DNA from: Theobroma cacao
Taxonomy: Eukaryota > Streptophyta > Magnoliopsida > Malvales > Malvaceae
Assembly: GCF_000208745.1 (NCBI RefSeq)
Contig: NC_030856.1
Location: 6,812,448-6,876,447 of the forward strand
DNA: 64,000 bases
Reading direction: 5' to 3'
How positions within the stretch are numbered: position 1 is the stretch's first letter; each line of letters opens with the position of its first letter. The position numbers and the translations under genes were made by a program. The notes below the pieces were generated by a model. The model ran no database searches. It worked only from the letters and a program-made list of their open reading frames with translations, and was not told the origin of the DNA. Shown here piece after piece: positions 47,996-59,776 of the stretch.

Positions 47996-50396
47996 AAATG
48001 TTTCCACATTAAGAAAAGTTATTAAATCAACATCTCAATGGTGACAGAAGCACTAGAACAAGGTGTAAAATAGTAGTTTGTGCAGAAAGGCAAATCAGAG
48101 AAGGTTTTGGTGCAAGACGGACTATATAGAATACTTGCCGGTTATGAATAAGAACATTGTTCACAAGCTTATTAGGCTTAGTTTGTAGGTAACATTTAGT
48201 TTCGGGAGTACATTATACAAGTGAAAACAAAGATTTGCACAATGAACATTAGTTTGCAGGCTTCAAACTTTTATTTAGGAACTAATTAAGTGAGGTGGTC
48301 TGGCCGTCTCCAAGGCCTGCAATGCCACCATATTGCCACAATGTAAGCAATAAGATTAGCCTGGATTGTTATAGTAACATATTTGGATCCTCTTCATTAC
48401 GAACCAGCAATTATACAGCAATTATAGAATCAATGTGGTTTGCAACCCACCTCTTCACAGTCAAGAGTCCATTCCAGGAGCTGTCGCTTAGATTATTTGC
48501 AGCAATGAGTCATTTGGAAAATTTCCATAACAAAACTCATTGTTCTCAAGAAAAGATACATAGAAACCTCTAGGAGAAGGCCTATAAACATTTTGAGATA
48601 TTTTGAATGGCTTTTGATTATAAATGTGCCATGCACAAAAGAAGTAGGGGTGAACAGAAAAGAAGCCATGATTAATGGTGGCTAGCTAGCAGCTTTGCTT
48701 GTTTAATATGCATTAAAGAAAAATGTTGGAGTTAAAATTTAAAACCAATGCTGAAAACTTTGTTAAAAATTTAGCACATAGCTATCTCAGCATTTCAGTT
48801 TTACCTTGAAAACAAAAAGTTAAATAATTAATAAAAACTGGTTAGCATATGCAGGCCGAAAAATTGACTTGTAAGCTAATAGTAGTGTAATAAAAGAATG
48901 ATGAAAATCCAAAACTATTGTGCATCTAATTAATTTCTTCCCTCAAATTTTCTTTAAACGATTTGAAAAATAAACTTAAAAGGAAAAATATAGCTTCCTT
49001 AATCAATTTAGATAACCTGAGTAGACACAACATGAATTTCCTTATTATCTTTCTTATATATCAGAAGTTGCTGTAGCAGAAACTAAGGTTTACTTTAACG
49101 TGTAGTTGTGAAGATAAACAGAGATCAAACTATTATGAATACATTGTCTTATTGTGCTCTATTCCAATTTCTGTGTAATTATTTGAAATTTTCGAGAACT
49201 TTGAGATAACTTAAATCAGAATCAACCATCACTTGCTTAATCAAATCATCACCTTAATTTCTCACCATTTAAACCCCAATTTCATGACCCTCCATCACCT
49301 ACTTTTATGTTATGTAATGTGTGGTGAGCAGGCCTAAGGCCCAAAGACATATGGAGTCCTATCAGAATGTTCGTATGTGACTTCAAGAATAGATATTCCA
49401 TCTGTCCCAAAAAGGAGAGGCTATATATTCCCTAACAATTGTCAGCTGTCAAGGAAGGATACCAACCGTACGACTCTCTCTCCTTTCTCTCTCATATCCT
49501 CTCCCTCTCTTTTCTGTCCTTCTCTTCCCCCTTTGGTGAGTTCTTACTCACTTATAAAGCATCAGAAAAGGAATCACAAGAAAACCTCTGATGTCCCATT
49601 TTTGTGCAGGCCCAGACGCATCATCTCAACCCAGATCATCCCAGTCCATGTCCAACAACATCATGCATTTACAAAGACAAATCGAAAGTAATCTATGATA
49701 TTTATTTATTCATATTGGTTGTTTCAAGACTATGCATCACCAATATTACATGGATAATCATATTAAAATATTATAATTAATTAACAATGTAACAAGTAGA
49801 ACCTAATTGTGTCCTTAGTGTAGAATTCACTAAAAGCTTGAGCTATTACAAGTTAATGAAATACATAATTTAAAAAAAAAACACCTAATTTTTGGACACC
49901 TATAAAAGTTAAGTTATATTTGTAAAGTTAAGTTCAGAAATGTAAGCAATATAAACTAAATCTTATATCTCTATTACTGTTTCTTTAGGAGATTATATTT
50001 ACAAATAAAAATTATAATTAAATTAAATAGCTTTGATATATATTATAACATAAAATAAACTTTTAAATAAACCAAAAGTTATACACCCATAAAATAGATC
50101 TATATAGTACAATAATAAATTTATTTGGACTGGATTATCATAGCATAACATAAAACTAAAGACAGTTATGAAAGTTCAATAAATTAAAGATAACATCTTA
50201 AAGCAACCAGCTTGCGAAGAAAAGAAAATCAAGGCAGGTACTCACCTCCAAAATAAAGAAAAAGGAAACAACCAATTATTGGGTAAAATAAAAGCATCTT
50301 CACTTTGATACGTTGAACCTGCACTCAAACTTCATTTTCTTGATTTGGGATTCAAAGGTATCCAATGGAAATGTCATCAACATGATGGTATTTTCA
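47996..50396. other. Intergenic between RLP fragment and RLK B
   Basis: Colinear with 6021-8421; no gene supported. The right end should include the 3' UTR of RLK B. Confidence 0.5.
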
Positions 50397-50758
50397 TCAA
50401 GCCCTTTTGTTTGAATCCTTCAAAAACTTGATTTTGATCTTCTTCAGCTTAGCAACAACGTTTTTCATGTCAATCCTCTCTTCTGGCAACTCTTCTGAAC
50501 ATTCTAATGCCAATTGTAAAATAGACAATGCACAATCCTTTATTGCAAAATGTTCTCGCTCCTTGCTACTGATTAGCAAATTGGCATCTATAACTTGGGT
50601 TAATGCAAATGGTAACAACTCAGTCAACCAATGTTTTAAGCTCATTTCTCCAACAAACATTACATTCGTGGGCTTCTTTCTTGTTAAGGTTTCAATTAGA
50701 AGAATACCAAAACTGTACATGTCGCCTTTTACGGAAACAATTCCTTGTGTTCCGTATT
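50397..50758 (-). CDS. RLK B exon 4
   Basis: 362 nt completing the kinase C-lobe; acceptor ACATGTAG|AATACGG. Ends KDSNKRA and TGA, as in copy A. Preceded by a 96-bp intron. Confidence 0.9.
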
Positions 50759-53700
50759 CTACATGTAAGTCAATAAAACCATCGTCAAAGTATGCAATGA
50801 TTTTACATGAATTATCGTAATAGATAAAGAAAAAGTCTAAAGTTTAAGCATTACCTGGTGCCATATACCCAATTGTTGCTAGTGTTAGGGTTTGTACCGT
50901 TGAATCCTCTTCACCTAACAGCTTTGCAATGCCAAAATCACCTAAATGTGCAACCATATCTTCATCTAATAAAACATTGCTTGGTTTTAAATCACAATGA
51001 GCCACAGGGATGGTCTGACCATGATGGAGGTATTCTAATGCAGATGCCACATCAATCATAATGTTCAACCTGTGCAAGATATCAAGAAAATAGTTATGAG
51101 AATACAACCACTTCTCGAGGCTTCCACTAGGCATGAATTCAAGCACCAAGGCTTTAAAATCAACATTGCAGCAACTACTGATGATTTTGACTAAATTCCG
51201 ATGGCGAATGTTGCGCAAGACCTCACACTCAATGTCAAAGCTCTTGAATGATCCTTCTACCTCCAAATTAAAGACTTTTATGGCAATGTTCAATCCATCT
51301 GAAAGAGAACCTTGGTATACCGAGCCAAAACTCCCTGCACCAAGTAGTTTGCTTTCACAAAAACCATTTGTGGCTTGATAAAGCTCTTGGTATGAAATTC
51401 TTCTCCACTTTGCTAAACCAATCGAATTTTCTCGATCAATATTTTGCTTTGAATGCTTTCTTCGACTTTGAAAGAAAAAGACAATTAAGGCTAGAATTAA
51501 TAGCGTTGAGCCAACTGGCAATAGAATAAATTCTATAAGCTTAGTAGCTTTCCTTGAATGTTTAACAGAATTTGTTTTGCACGGTGGGAGTTGCAGTCGA
51601 GGTACACCGCACAGCTCTTCATTCCCCATAAACAATTGAATTGAGTAGTTGGCAAAGGGTCCTCCATTAGGAATTTCTCCATGTAGTCTATTGAATGAGA
51701 CATTCAAATACTCGAGATGCAAGAGTTTTTGCAAGGACTTTGGAATAATTCCAGAGAAATTATTCCTTGATAGATCCAAGAACTGCAACCCTGCCAGCCC
51801 ACCAAATAACTCAGGTATAGATCCTTGAAATTTGTTACCAGATAATGAAAGATAAGTTAGGTCTTCCAGATCACCAATGCTCACCGGTATTTCACTTGAC
51901 AATTGATTTTCGGAAAAATCAATAATTGTAACAACCTTCCACTTTCCAAAGTCAATTGGGAGAGCCCCACTAAGAAAATTGGAAGACAAGTTTAGTTCCA
52001 AGATATCTATAAGCCTTGTGAAGGTTGAGGGTATTGAGTTTGCAAACTTATTGGAGCCCAAATATAGATGCCTAAGCGAAACGAGATCGCCCAAGCATTC
52101 TGGTATTGGTCCAGCCAATTTGTTACCTGCGAGATACAAGAAGCCCAAACTCTTCAAACGGCATAACTCAGATGGAATGGATCCTTCTAAGTTATTGTCT
52201 TCAAGAGATAAACCTTGCAACTTTTCTAATCTTCCAATTGTGGTGGGAATAGATCCAATCAATTCATTGTTAGCTATGTTCAAGCTGATCAAGTTGATTA
52301 GTTTGCCAATCTCTCCAGGAATGTTGCCTCCAATGTTGTTGTCCGAAGCATCGAATTTTTGTAGAGAAATAGAGAGATTTCCTACAGAGATAGGAAGTTC
52401 ACCATCGATCAATGGATTATTACTAAATTGCAAGATTCTCAAGTCTTTGCAATATGCTAAAGATGAGAGAAAGCTCAATTCTGGGGATGAAGGTGTGAGA
52501 GCCAAATTATTAAACTGTAGGTTGAGAAATTGTAGATCTCTTAGATTTCCGAGGTCATTGGGAATATATCCAGAAAATGAATTAGCTGACAAGTCAAGCT
52601 CTGTAAACTTAGAGGCATTAGAGATGGAGGCAGGTATTGTTCCATTTAACTCATTCAAACCAAGTAGAAGCACTTCAAGTTTTGGAAGCCAAAGTCTTGT
52701 GCTCCATGGAAGACAACCTGAGAGATGGTTTGAATCGAGTGCAATGATCCTCATAGTTGAGCTATTAAAGATACGAGGAGGGATATGTCCAGAGATACTG
52801 TTAGATTCAAAATTCAAACTTTCCAATTTTGGTAGGTTGCCTATCTCAAGTGGTATTCTACCTGCCACAAAATCAGAAGAGTCATTTGGATTTGTTCCAG
52901 TGATCTAGAAGTAAATAACAAAATTTATCATAAAAGTTTTATGCACATTTGTATTTTTATTTTTTATATTATAAATATATATAACAAATAGTGAAACAAA
53001 TAAATTACTTTCAAAAGTGTTAGGTTAACAGTCCGTTGTAGAATTCCACCTGAATAATGAAATTGATCTATTAATTATTTTTAAAATTAACAACAAATTA
53101 TATGGTCAATTTGTTTGTCAAACAGAACAATCAAAATTATAAAACGAAGTTTAGAATTTAGATAATACAAGGCAATATACTCTTGCACTTTGTGGTTAAT
53201 TTATTATTTTCCTTTTCAATTTAAATAATATAATGAAAATATATTAGAAAAGTTGAAAAAAGAAAGAGCATAGATAAGTAGATAGTATATTTGAATTTTT
53301 GGTTAAATGATTCATGAACAGAATAGAAACAAAATTCTTGATTGTAATAGAAAAAGGAATTAAAAAAGGTGAAGCTCAATGGGAAAATTTAATTTAAATA
53401 AAAAAACAATGAGATTAAATAAAGAGTGTGACACTAGTACCAAAAACCAGAAAAATATAGAAAAGAAAGATGTGGAAAATCTAGATGATATCATAAGCCC
53501 AAAAAGAGGTAAAATATAAACTATCTGTTATGATTATTAGTTGATGTAACATAATTAGAGCAATTATTATTTTTTAATAAACAATTTTACATTTTTTCGT
53601 TTCACTGTAAAATAATATATAGTTTTTGTTTTCTAAAGTGTGTTTTCCTTATCTTAACTTTACATACCAAAAACAAATATTAAAATATACATAAACTTAA

Positions 53701-56700
53701 AAATGATCACAGTGAATTTAATAGTAGAAGTAATAAGTAATTAAAAAGAATTACTAATTGTAAATATGTGATAGTGTTAAAAACGTGAAACCCAATAAAA
53801 AAAATAGAATATTGTGAGAAAGAAAGGACTACAAATATGTTATAAATGCATCCCAATATTTATATTTCTTTTACCTTTGAGGTTGTTGTCTCTAAGATGC
53901 AGAAGCTTGAGCATAGTCAAATTTTCTATTTCTTTCGGTATTGTTCTCTCAAAATGATTATAAAATAAGAATAAATTTTTTAACTCTTGTCACTTGAATA
54001 AAGTCATTGAAATTGAACCATAAATGTGGTTAAAACTCCAATATAATCTTGCACTTTGAGAGATGATTTGTTATAATTTTTGGTTGATGCAATATAATCA
54101 TAGGAAAATTTACAAAATTTAAGGGCACTTTCATCTTATTTTGTCCATTTGTGTGCCCAAGAGAAAAGGGAGGCATGGAACTTTGAAAGAAAGGGAGGGA
54201 CGGCGGATAGGGCGGAGGAATAGGGGGAGGGGGGTTGACAAGTCGGCGAAGAAGGGGAGGAGCAGAGGAGAGATAGCAGGAAGAGTCATACCAGTTTAGA
54301 CAAGTTTATTTAAATAATGTATGAGTAGTGGAAAATCACTCTTGACGAACTTTAAATCTTATACCTTACATCTAAAAGAAAAAGGATAAAATATACATAA
54401 ATTAAAAACTAATCATATTGAATTTAATAGAAGATATAATAAGGAATTAAAAGAATTACAAGATTGCAAAAGGTTGCATTGTTATAAGAAAAAACCAATA
54501 AAAAAAATAATGGACTAGAAATATGTTAAAAATGCGTCACAATATTTATTTGGCTTTGTTTTCTTTAATTATTTATTTGGATTTGTTAATAACAAAATTA
54601 AAAAATTAATGATAAAAATTTTACACACATTAGGATTTATAAATAATATTATTCAAATATTTACAACAGTTGCAGCTATATAGAAACTAAACATACATGA
54701 GAAAAAAAATAACTTATTACCTGTCAGTTTATTAGAGGAAATATCAATCTTTTCTAAAAACGTTAGGTTACCAATTTGTTGTGGAATTTCACCTGCATAA
54801 TGAAATTGATCCCTTGATTATTTTCAAATTGAACAACTTATAGGGCCCACTTGTTTGTCACATGGAACAATCAAAATTACTAAAGAAAGTTTAAAATTTA
54901 AATAATACAAAGCAATATAATTTATATAATATAATAAAAATAAATTAGAAAAAAATCTAAACCATCAACATAGATAAGTAGATAGTATATTTCAATTTTT
55001 GGTTGAATGATTCATGAATAGAATAGAAATAAAATTCTTGATTGTAAACAAAAAAGGAATTAAAAAAAGTGAAGATCAATGAAAATTTTTTTGGAAAGTC
55101 AGATGATTATATTTCACTAGAAAAAGGGATAAGGATATCCCATTACATCCTTTCAAAAAACCTGCATTCAAAAAAGGGCTGCAGCGAGCTAGAAGCTAAA
55201 CAAAATAAGCAGCTCTATTATCAATCTATACAGCAACGGTACAATGACAAAAATTAATTTAAATAAAAACAATGAGGTTAAATAAAGAGTGTGACACTAT
55301 TACCAAAAACCAGAAAAATATAGAAAAGAAAGATGTGGAAAATACAGATGATATCGCAAGCCTAAAAAGAGGTAAAATAAACTATTTGTAACGATTATTA
55401 GTTGGTGCAATATAATTAGAGCAACTATTATTTTGTAATAAAAAAATTTACATTTTTTCATAACACCATAAAATAATGTATGGTGCATGTTCACTAAAGG
55501 GTGTTTTCTTAATCTTAACTTTACATATATAAGAAAAAAGATAAAATATACAAAAACTTAAAAGTGATCGCAGTGAATTTAATAGAAAAAGTAATAAAGA
55601 ATTAAAAGAATTACTAGATTGTTATAAGAGCAAACCCAATAAAAAAAGAAACTAAAATATTGTAGGCCCAAAAAGAGCAATAAAAGAAAAAGGCTTTGCT
55701 ATCGTGAGAAAGAAAGGACTAGAAATATGCAAGAAATGCATTCTAATATTTATTTTTCTTTTACCTTTGAGGTTGTTCTCTCCAAGATAGAGGATCTCGA
55801 GCATAGCCAAATTTCCTATTTCTTTCGGTGTAGTTCCCTCGAAATGATTATAAGATAAGGATAAATATTTTAACTCTTGACACGTGAATAAACTTACTGG
55901 AATTGGACCAGAAAGGTGGTTAACACTCAAGTAAAGCCCTTTTAATTTAGGTAAACGATCAAACATATCTGATGAGATATGACTAGTGAGATTATTAAAT
56001 GTTAAAGCAATATGCTGCAAGGAAGACATGTTGAGTGGGATTGAAGGTATGGAGCCAATTAGTTGGTTTTGGGTGAGACTAATCTTTACCAATGAAGATA
56101 TGCTGAAGACTGAGGGAGGTATGGAGCCTGAAAGCTGATTCTTGTCCAAATATAAAATTCTCAACCTAGAAAGATTTCCGATCTCCATGGGGATATGACC
56201 TTGCAGATTGTTGTCATACAAGCTCAATAACTCTAGTTTTGACAAAAAGCACAAAGAAGACGGGATAACTCCCACGAAGTTATTACCGTCTAAACTCAAA
56301 TTTTGAAGTTTAGGAAAGGAACCAAACCAGGATGGAATTTCTCCGTTGAAATTGTTGTTACTCAATAGTAGAGATTTCAACCGGCGCAAATTAGCCAACT
56401 CGATGGGCAACGAACCATGAAAACTGTTGTTTGCAATGTTGAGGAAAGCAACGAAAGACAGATTTCCCATGTCTGGTGGTATGGTACCAGAGAGATTCAT
56501 GCCAAATAGATCCAAAGCAATGACTCTGTGGTGTCGAGATCCGCAAGTGACACCAACCCAATTGCAAATAGAGGTAGCAGTTGACCAGTTGGTAGCCAGA
56601 AGATCACTGTTGGCACGGGCTTTTAGTGCAAGAAGAGCCAACTGGTCTGTGCTGATGTTGGTTGTTGCGGATTTGATAGAGAATGAAACCCCAAAATTAG

Positions 56701-56791
56701 GCAGCAGCACCACCACCACCACCATAAGAGCCAGAATGAACCGAGTGTTTCCCATGACGCTATGTAGAAGTGGAGCTTGTGAAAGGAACAT
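50397..56791 (-). CDS. LRR receptor-like kinase, non-RD, subfamily XII type (copy B)
   Basis: Paralogue of RLK A with the same four-exon plan: 56791-55765, 54792-54721, 52861-50855, 50758-50397 (1027+72+2007+362 nt), 1155 residues, all frames open. Same domain order: Val-rich signal peptide, LRRNT (SICNWVGVTCG), about two dozen LRRs, ELCG/LPPCK cap, membrane helix, kinase with GAGSFGSVY, AIKVF, HCDLKPSN (non-RD) and DFG. In the exon 3 part of the kinase I see a single change from copy A (IPVAH for IPMAH), but about 40 changes in the LRRs of exon 1, many in the exposed LxxLxLxxN positions. Exon 4 reads GDMYSFG where A has SDVYSFG. Intron 2 is 1859 bp, free of the LINE and Helitron. Start: ATG at 56791, or the better-placed one at 56755 (MGNTRF). 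Probable pattern-recognition receptor; ligand unknown. Confidence 0.9.
50855..52861 (-). CDS. RLK B exon 3
   Basis: 2007 nt, acceptor GTGGCAG|GTAGAATACC, donor GCACCAG|GTAATG. LRRs, cap, membrane helix and kinase N-lobe through GYMAP. Confidence 0.92.
53017..53049 (-). pseudogene. Fossil copy of exon 2 in copy B
   Basis: Equivalent of 11041-11074. The acceptor TTATTCAG|GTGG is still AG, but the match to exon 2 ends before a donor, so it cannot be a normal exon. Confidence 0.7.
53875..54035 (-). pseudogene. Fossil copy of the exon 1 tail in copy B
   Basis: Equivalent of 18389-18580: last LRR portion of exon 1 with a donor-like CTCAAAG|GTAAAAG, frame broken by substitutions (for example a lost Asn/Gly frame near 54000). 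Confidence 0.75.
54721..54792 (-). CDS. RLK B exon 2 (72 nt, one LRR)
   Basis: Acceptor TATGCAG|GTGAAATTCC, donor AACTGACAG|GTAATAAG. Reads GEIPQQIGNLTFLEKI then DISSNKLTG. Same length and phase as in copy A; differs at exposed LRR residues. Confidence 0.9.
55082..55246. mobile_element. 165-bp insertion in intron 1 of RLK B
   Basis: Absent from intron 1 of A (near 20970). It is flanked by CAATG on both sides (55077-55081 and 55242-55246). No terminal inverted repeat. GC content is higher than in the surrounding intron, and an open frame runs through it (KGCSELEAKQNKQLYYQSIQ), suggesting a captured piece of some other sequence. Family unknown. Confidence 0.6.
55765..56791 (-). CDS. RLK B exon 1
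   Basis: Signal peptide, LRRNT and about ten LRRs; ends CTCAAAG|GTAAAAG in phase 1. One codon shorter than exon 1 of A, in the poly-Val core of the signal peptide. Confidence 0.92.
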
Positions 56792-57032
56792 TTTGAATTA
56801 TATGTGGAAAAGATGATGTTTCTTTTTCAATATATATAGAAATTGTCAAAATTGTGGTAGGACATATTTCCACTTGCACCCTTCCACAGTGAGAAAATTT
56901 ACCACTTGCATATTGGAGAGAATTCTTAGAGAGCAATGTTATCATTTCTTACTCATTTTTATTGACATATCTAAAGGTCAAAAAAAAGTATTCTTATTTA
57001 TAAAATTTATTACAATATCAAATTACATAAGC
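56792..57032 (-). promoter_or_regulatory. RLK B promoter region with TATA box
   Basis: TATATATA on the minus strand at about 56830-56838, same spacing to the ATG as in copy A; nearly identical to 22550-22790. Confidence 0.6.
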
Positions 57033-58119
57033 AAAAGTAACGCTCTTCCTTTTCATAAATCTCATCGTACTCTTAAACTACGATTAAAGCCTGAGATTTC
57101 AAGTTAATATTGCATATTTTAATTACCGGCGTATTGGTTCAAATAGCAAGTAGGAAATTCTTTCATAGCTCTATAACAGTAATTCTGTCTTGAATCTCTA
57201 GAAAAACAACAGAATAAACTCTTTTACTATCTTGTGAGTATAAGAGCTTTCAGTATCTTGTAAATAAATATAAGAGCTTTCAGTAAGTATTGGCCCCTTG
57301 GACGAATAAGCACCAAAGAAACCAGTTTATTTGATTAAATGTCCAAAAAAAATGGTACTTAAATAAAACATAACATTTTTTATTATTAATTATCATATCT
57401 CTCAAAAGAAAGACATAAAATTGAAAAATTATCCACACTTTGAGGAGTGCTAATGGTGTAGTTGATCAATTGGTTAAAGATGGCATATAAAGGGAGAACA
57501 ATTTGTTAAACATCATTCTGTAAGCTTGAAGTTTGTTTCAGTTATGATTGTGGTATTTTAATGGTTTGCTAATAATTGAGTTCCCACATCTATTTTCTCC
57601 TATAAACAAATATCTATTTTCTCTCATTTCCCACATCTTATTAATTCTCAACTATTTATATCATTTCTCATTAAAAATATGTAAAAGTCAAGATAATTAA
57701 TAAAATGACATATTCTCTCACTTCTCTAATATTATGTACCTAACAAATCTCTGTTTTTTATCACTTTCCAATTCCCACAATACTATTAATTCTCAATTAT
57801 TTCTCCTATTTTCAATCAACGTAATATATATTTAATGATCTCCAACTAACGATAAATTTTTTTTTAATTTCAATGAAAAAAAAGCCTTATTTGCATATTT
57901 AGATGCTTTAGGCCTTTAAGGTTATTGTGTTACCCCTGGTTATTTTTAATTGTATTTTGCAGCTAATATGAAATATGTTTTATGTTATCCCCATATTATG
58001 CTGCCGGTTCTGCTCCCAGTATATGCTTGACTACAGACAATGACTTTTTAAGAATTAGCTGGTTGCAGAGGATGATTAATGAATTGTGCAAATATGGTTA
58101 TTGACTTGACTTCAATGGG
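57033..58119. other. Upstream region of RLK B, no gene
   Basis: Colinear with 22791-23678. Contains about 190 bases near 57730-57920 and a short extra copy of 'caaatatctattttctc' near 57605 that copy A lacks. Confidence 0.5.
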
Positions 58120-58207
58120 TTTTTTTTTTTTTAATTGGAGGAAGGTGGATTTGAATCTTGCTTTTTAGGTATGGGAATTATGCACCAACCAATGCGCCAA
58201 ATGCTAA
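58120..58207 (-). mobile_element. tRNA-derived SINE (copy B of 23679-23767)
   Basis: Same SINE at the same place as in copy A, with a few substitutions in the A- and B-box parts. Poly(A) seen as a T-run at 58120-58132. Confidence 0.7.
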
Positions 58208-58589
58208 AGTATTACTTGGCTTCTATGGTTGAGCATTCTGGTTGGGTATTATTATAAGTAACAGTACTGTTTGGGAAAGCGGGTGATTATTTAAGCTCTT
58301 GTGGTTTTTCATCATTGGTTTTTGGTGGTGGGTTACTTTGTTTCCATTTCTTATTAGGACAGTCTAATGGTTAATATGTTGGTTCATAGCATGTTCATTA
58401 TTAGCTTCATTTCTGTAATGGGATTACCCCTGCTTCATTTTAATAATAATAAATAATTTTTTTAAAAAATAATTATGTATGAATAAATTACAGCAAGAAA
58501 TCCACTATAATTCCAAACCCATAGAATAGAAAACTGCTAACTAGTCATGCATAGTGAGATCAAGTCTCTGAGCAATGACTTAATTTAGA

Positions 58590-58770
58590 CTTTGTCGACC
58601 ACTTCATCCGAAATTCCAGAAGTAAGTCTTCGTTAATCACTTCATCCAAATTTTTCAAAAACAAAAGCAAGTCTTCGTCTACCACTTCATCCAAAATTCT
58701 CAAAAAAACCAAAAGCAAGTCTTCGTCCACCACTTCATCCAAAATTCTCAAAAAACCAAAAGCAAGTCTT
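58590..58770. repeat. Minisatellite of ~45-48-bp units (copy B)
   Basis: Counterpart of 24110-24310, about four units, with small unit-length differences. Confidence 0.85.
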
Positions 58771-58969
58771 CATCATCGACATCGAAAGCCTCTTCTAAGG
58801 ATACGTTTAATTGGGGTCAAATCTTTCTTATTTATTACACTAAAATGGACTTAAGATCTGTAAGTCTACAACAAGAATTTCGAATACTAATTTGCAAGAT
58901 TTGACTAGTTGACCCAGTTTGATTCTATTCTAGACTTGACTACTACTTGACCTTAACAAACGTGTAGGA

Positions 58970-59210
58970 ACCTGTGAAAGGAAAGCTTTTGAATTACATG
59001 TGGAAAAGATTATGTTTCTTTTTCAATATATATATTGAAATTGTCAAAATTGTGTTAGGATCTACTTCCACATGTACCCTTCCACAGTGAAAGAAAATTT
59101 ACCACTTGTTGGAGAGAATTCTTAAAGAGCAATTAATGTTATCATTTCTTATTCATTTTTATTGACATATCTAAAGGCCAAGAAAAAGTATTTTTATTTA
59201 TAAAATTTAT
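58970..59210 (-). promoter_or_regulatory. Detached promoter duplicate (copy B)
   Basis: Counterpart of 24500-24770, again with the TATA stretch kept and the start codon lost (GGAAAGCTTTT). Confidence 0.65.
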
Positions 59211-59776
59211 TACAATATCAATTTAATTTTTTATACATATAGTACACAATTACATAAGAATTACATAAGGAGAGGTAACTCCTATTTCAAATCAAATATT
59301 GCGTAAAGATGGTTTGTATAGAAGGTGGGTTTTTCTGATCTGTTGTAGGCTTCCTTATAGGTGGCAACGTTACTGATTTTAGGATATTCTGCAATACAAA
59401 GGCATAATATCTTGAAATCAGGATTTTACATATTTCCTTCATTAATAAAACATCTCCATAATTTTTTTTTAAATGTTGGCCCAAAAAATAAAAGAATCCT
59501 AAGTGAGCGTTTGACTTAGTTTATAGAAGTGATTTTCTACTGAAAAAGCAGAAACAATATATTTCGTTGTCAAAATTTTAAAATTTTTGGTTTAAGTGGA
59601 AAGTTCATTTGGTGTTTTAGATGAAATTATGAATCAAAAATCTTTTTCATATTTTTGGTCCATCAAATTAAAACTTCTTCAAAAATATTAATGTACAGTA
59701 ACAAATATTTTATGGAATTTTTTTATAATTTTACCTTACTATTCAATAATTCATAAAACTAAGATATCAGGAAACA
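59211..59776. other. Non-coding region left of the LTR
   Basis: Colinear with 24760-25312; no gene. Confidence 0.5.
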
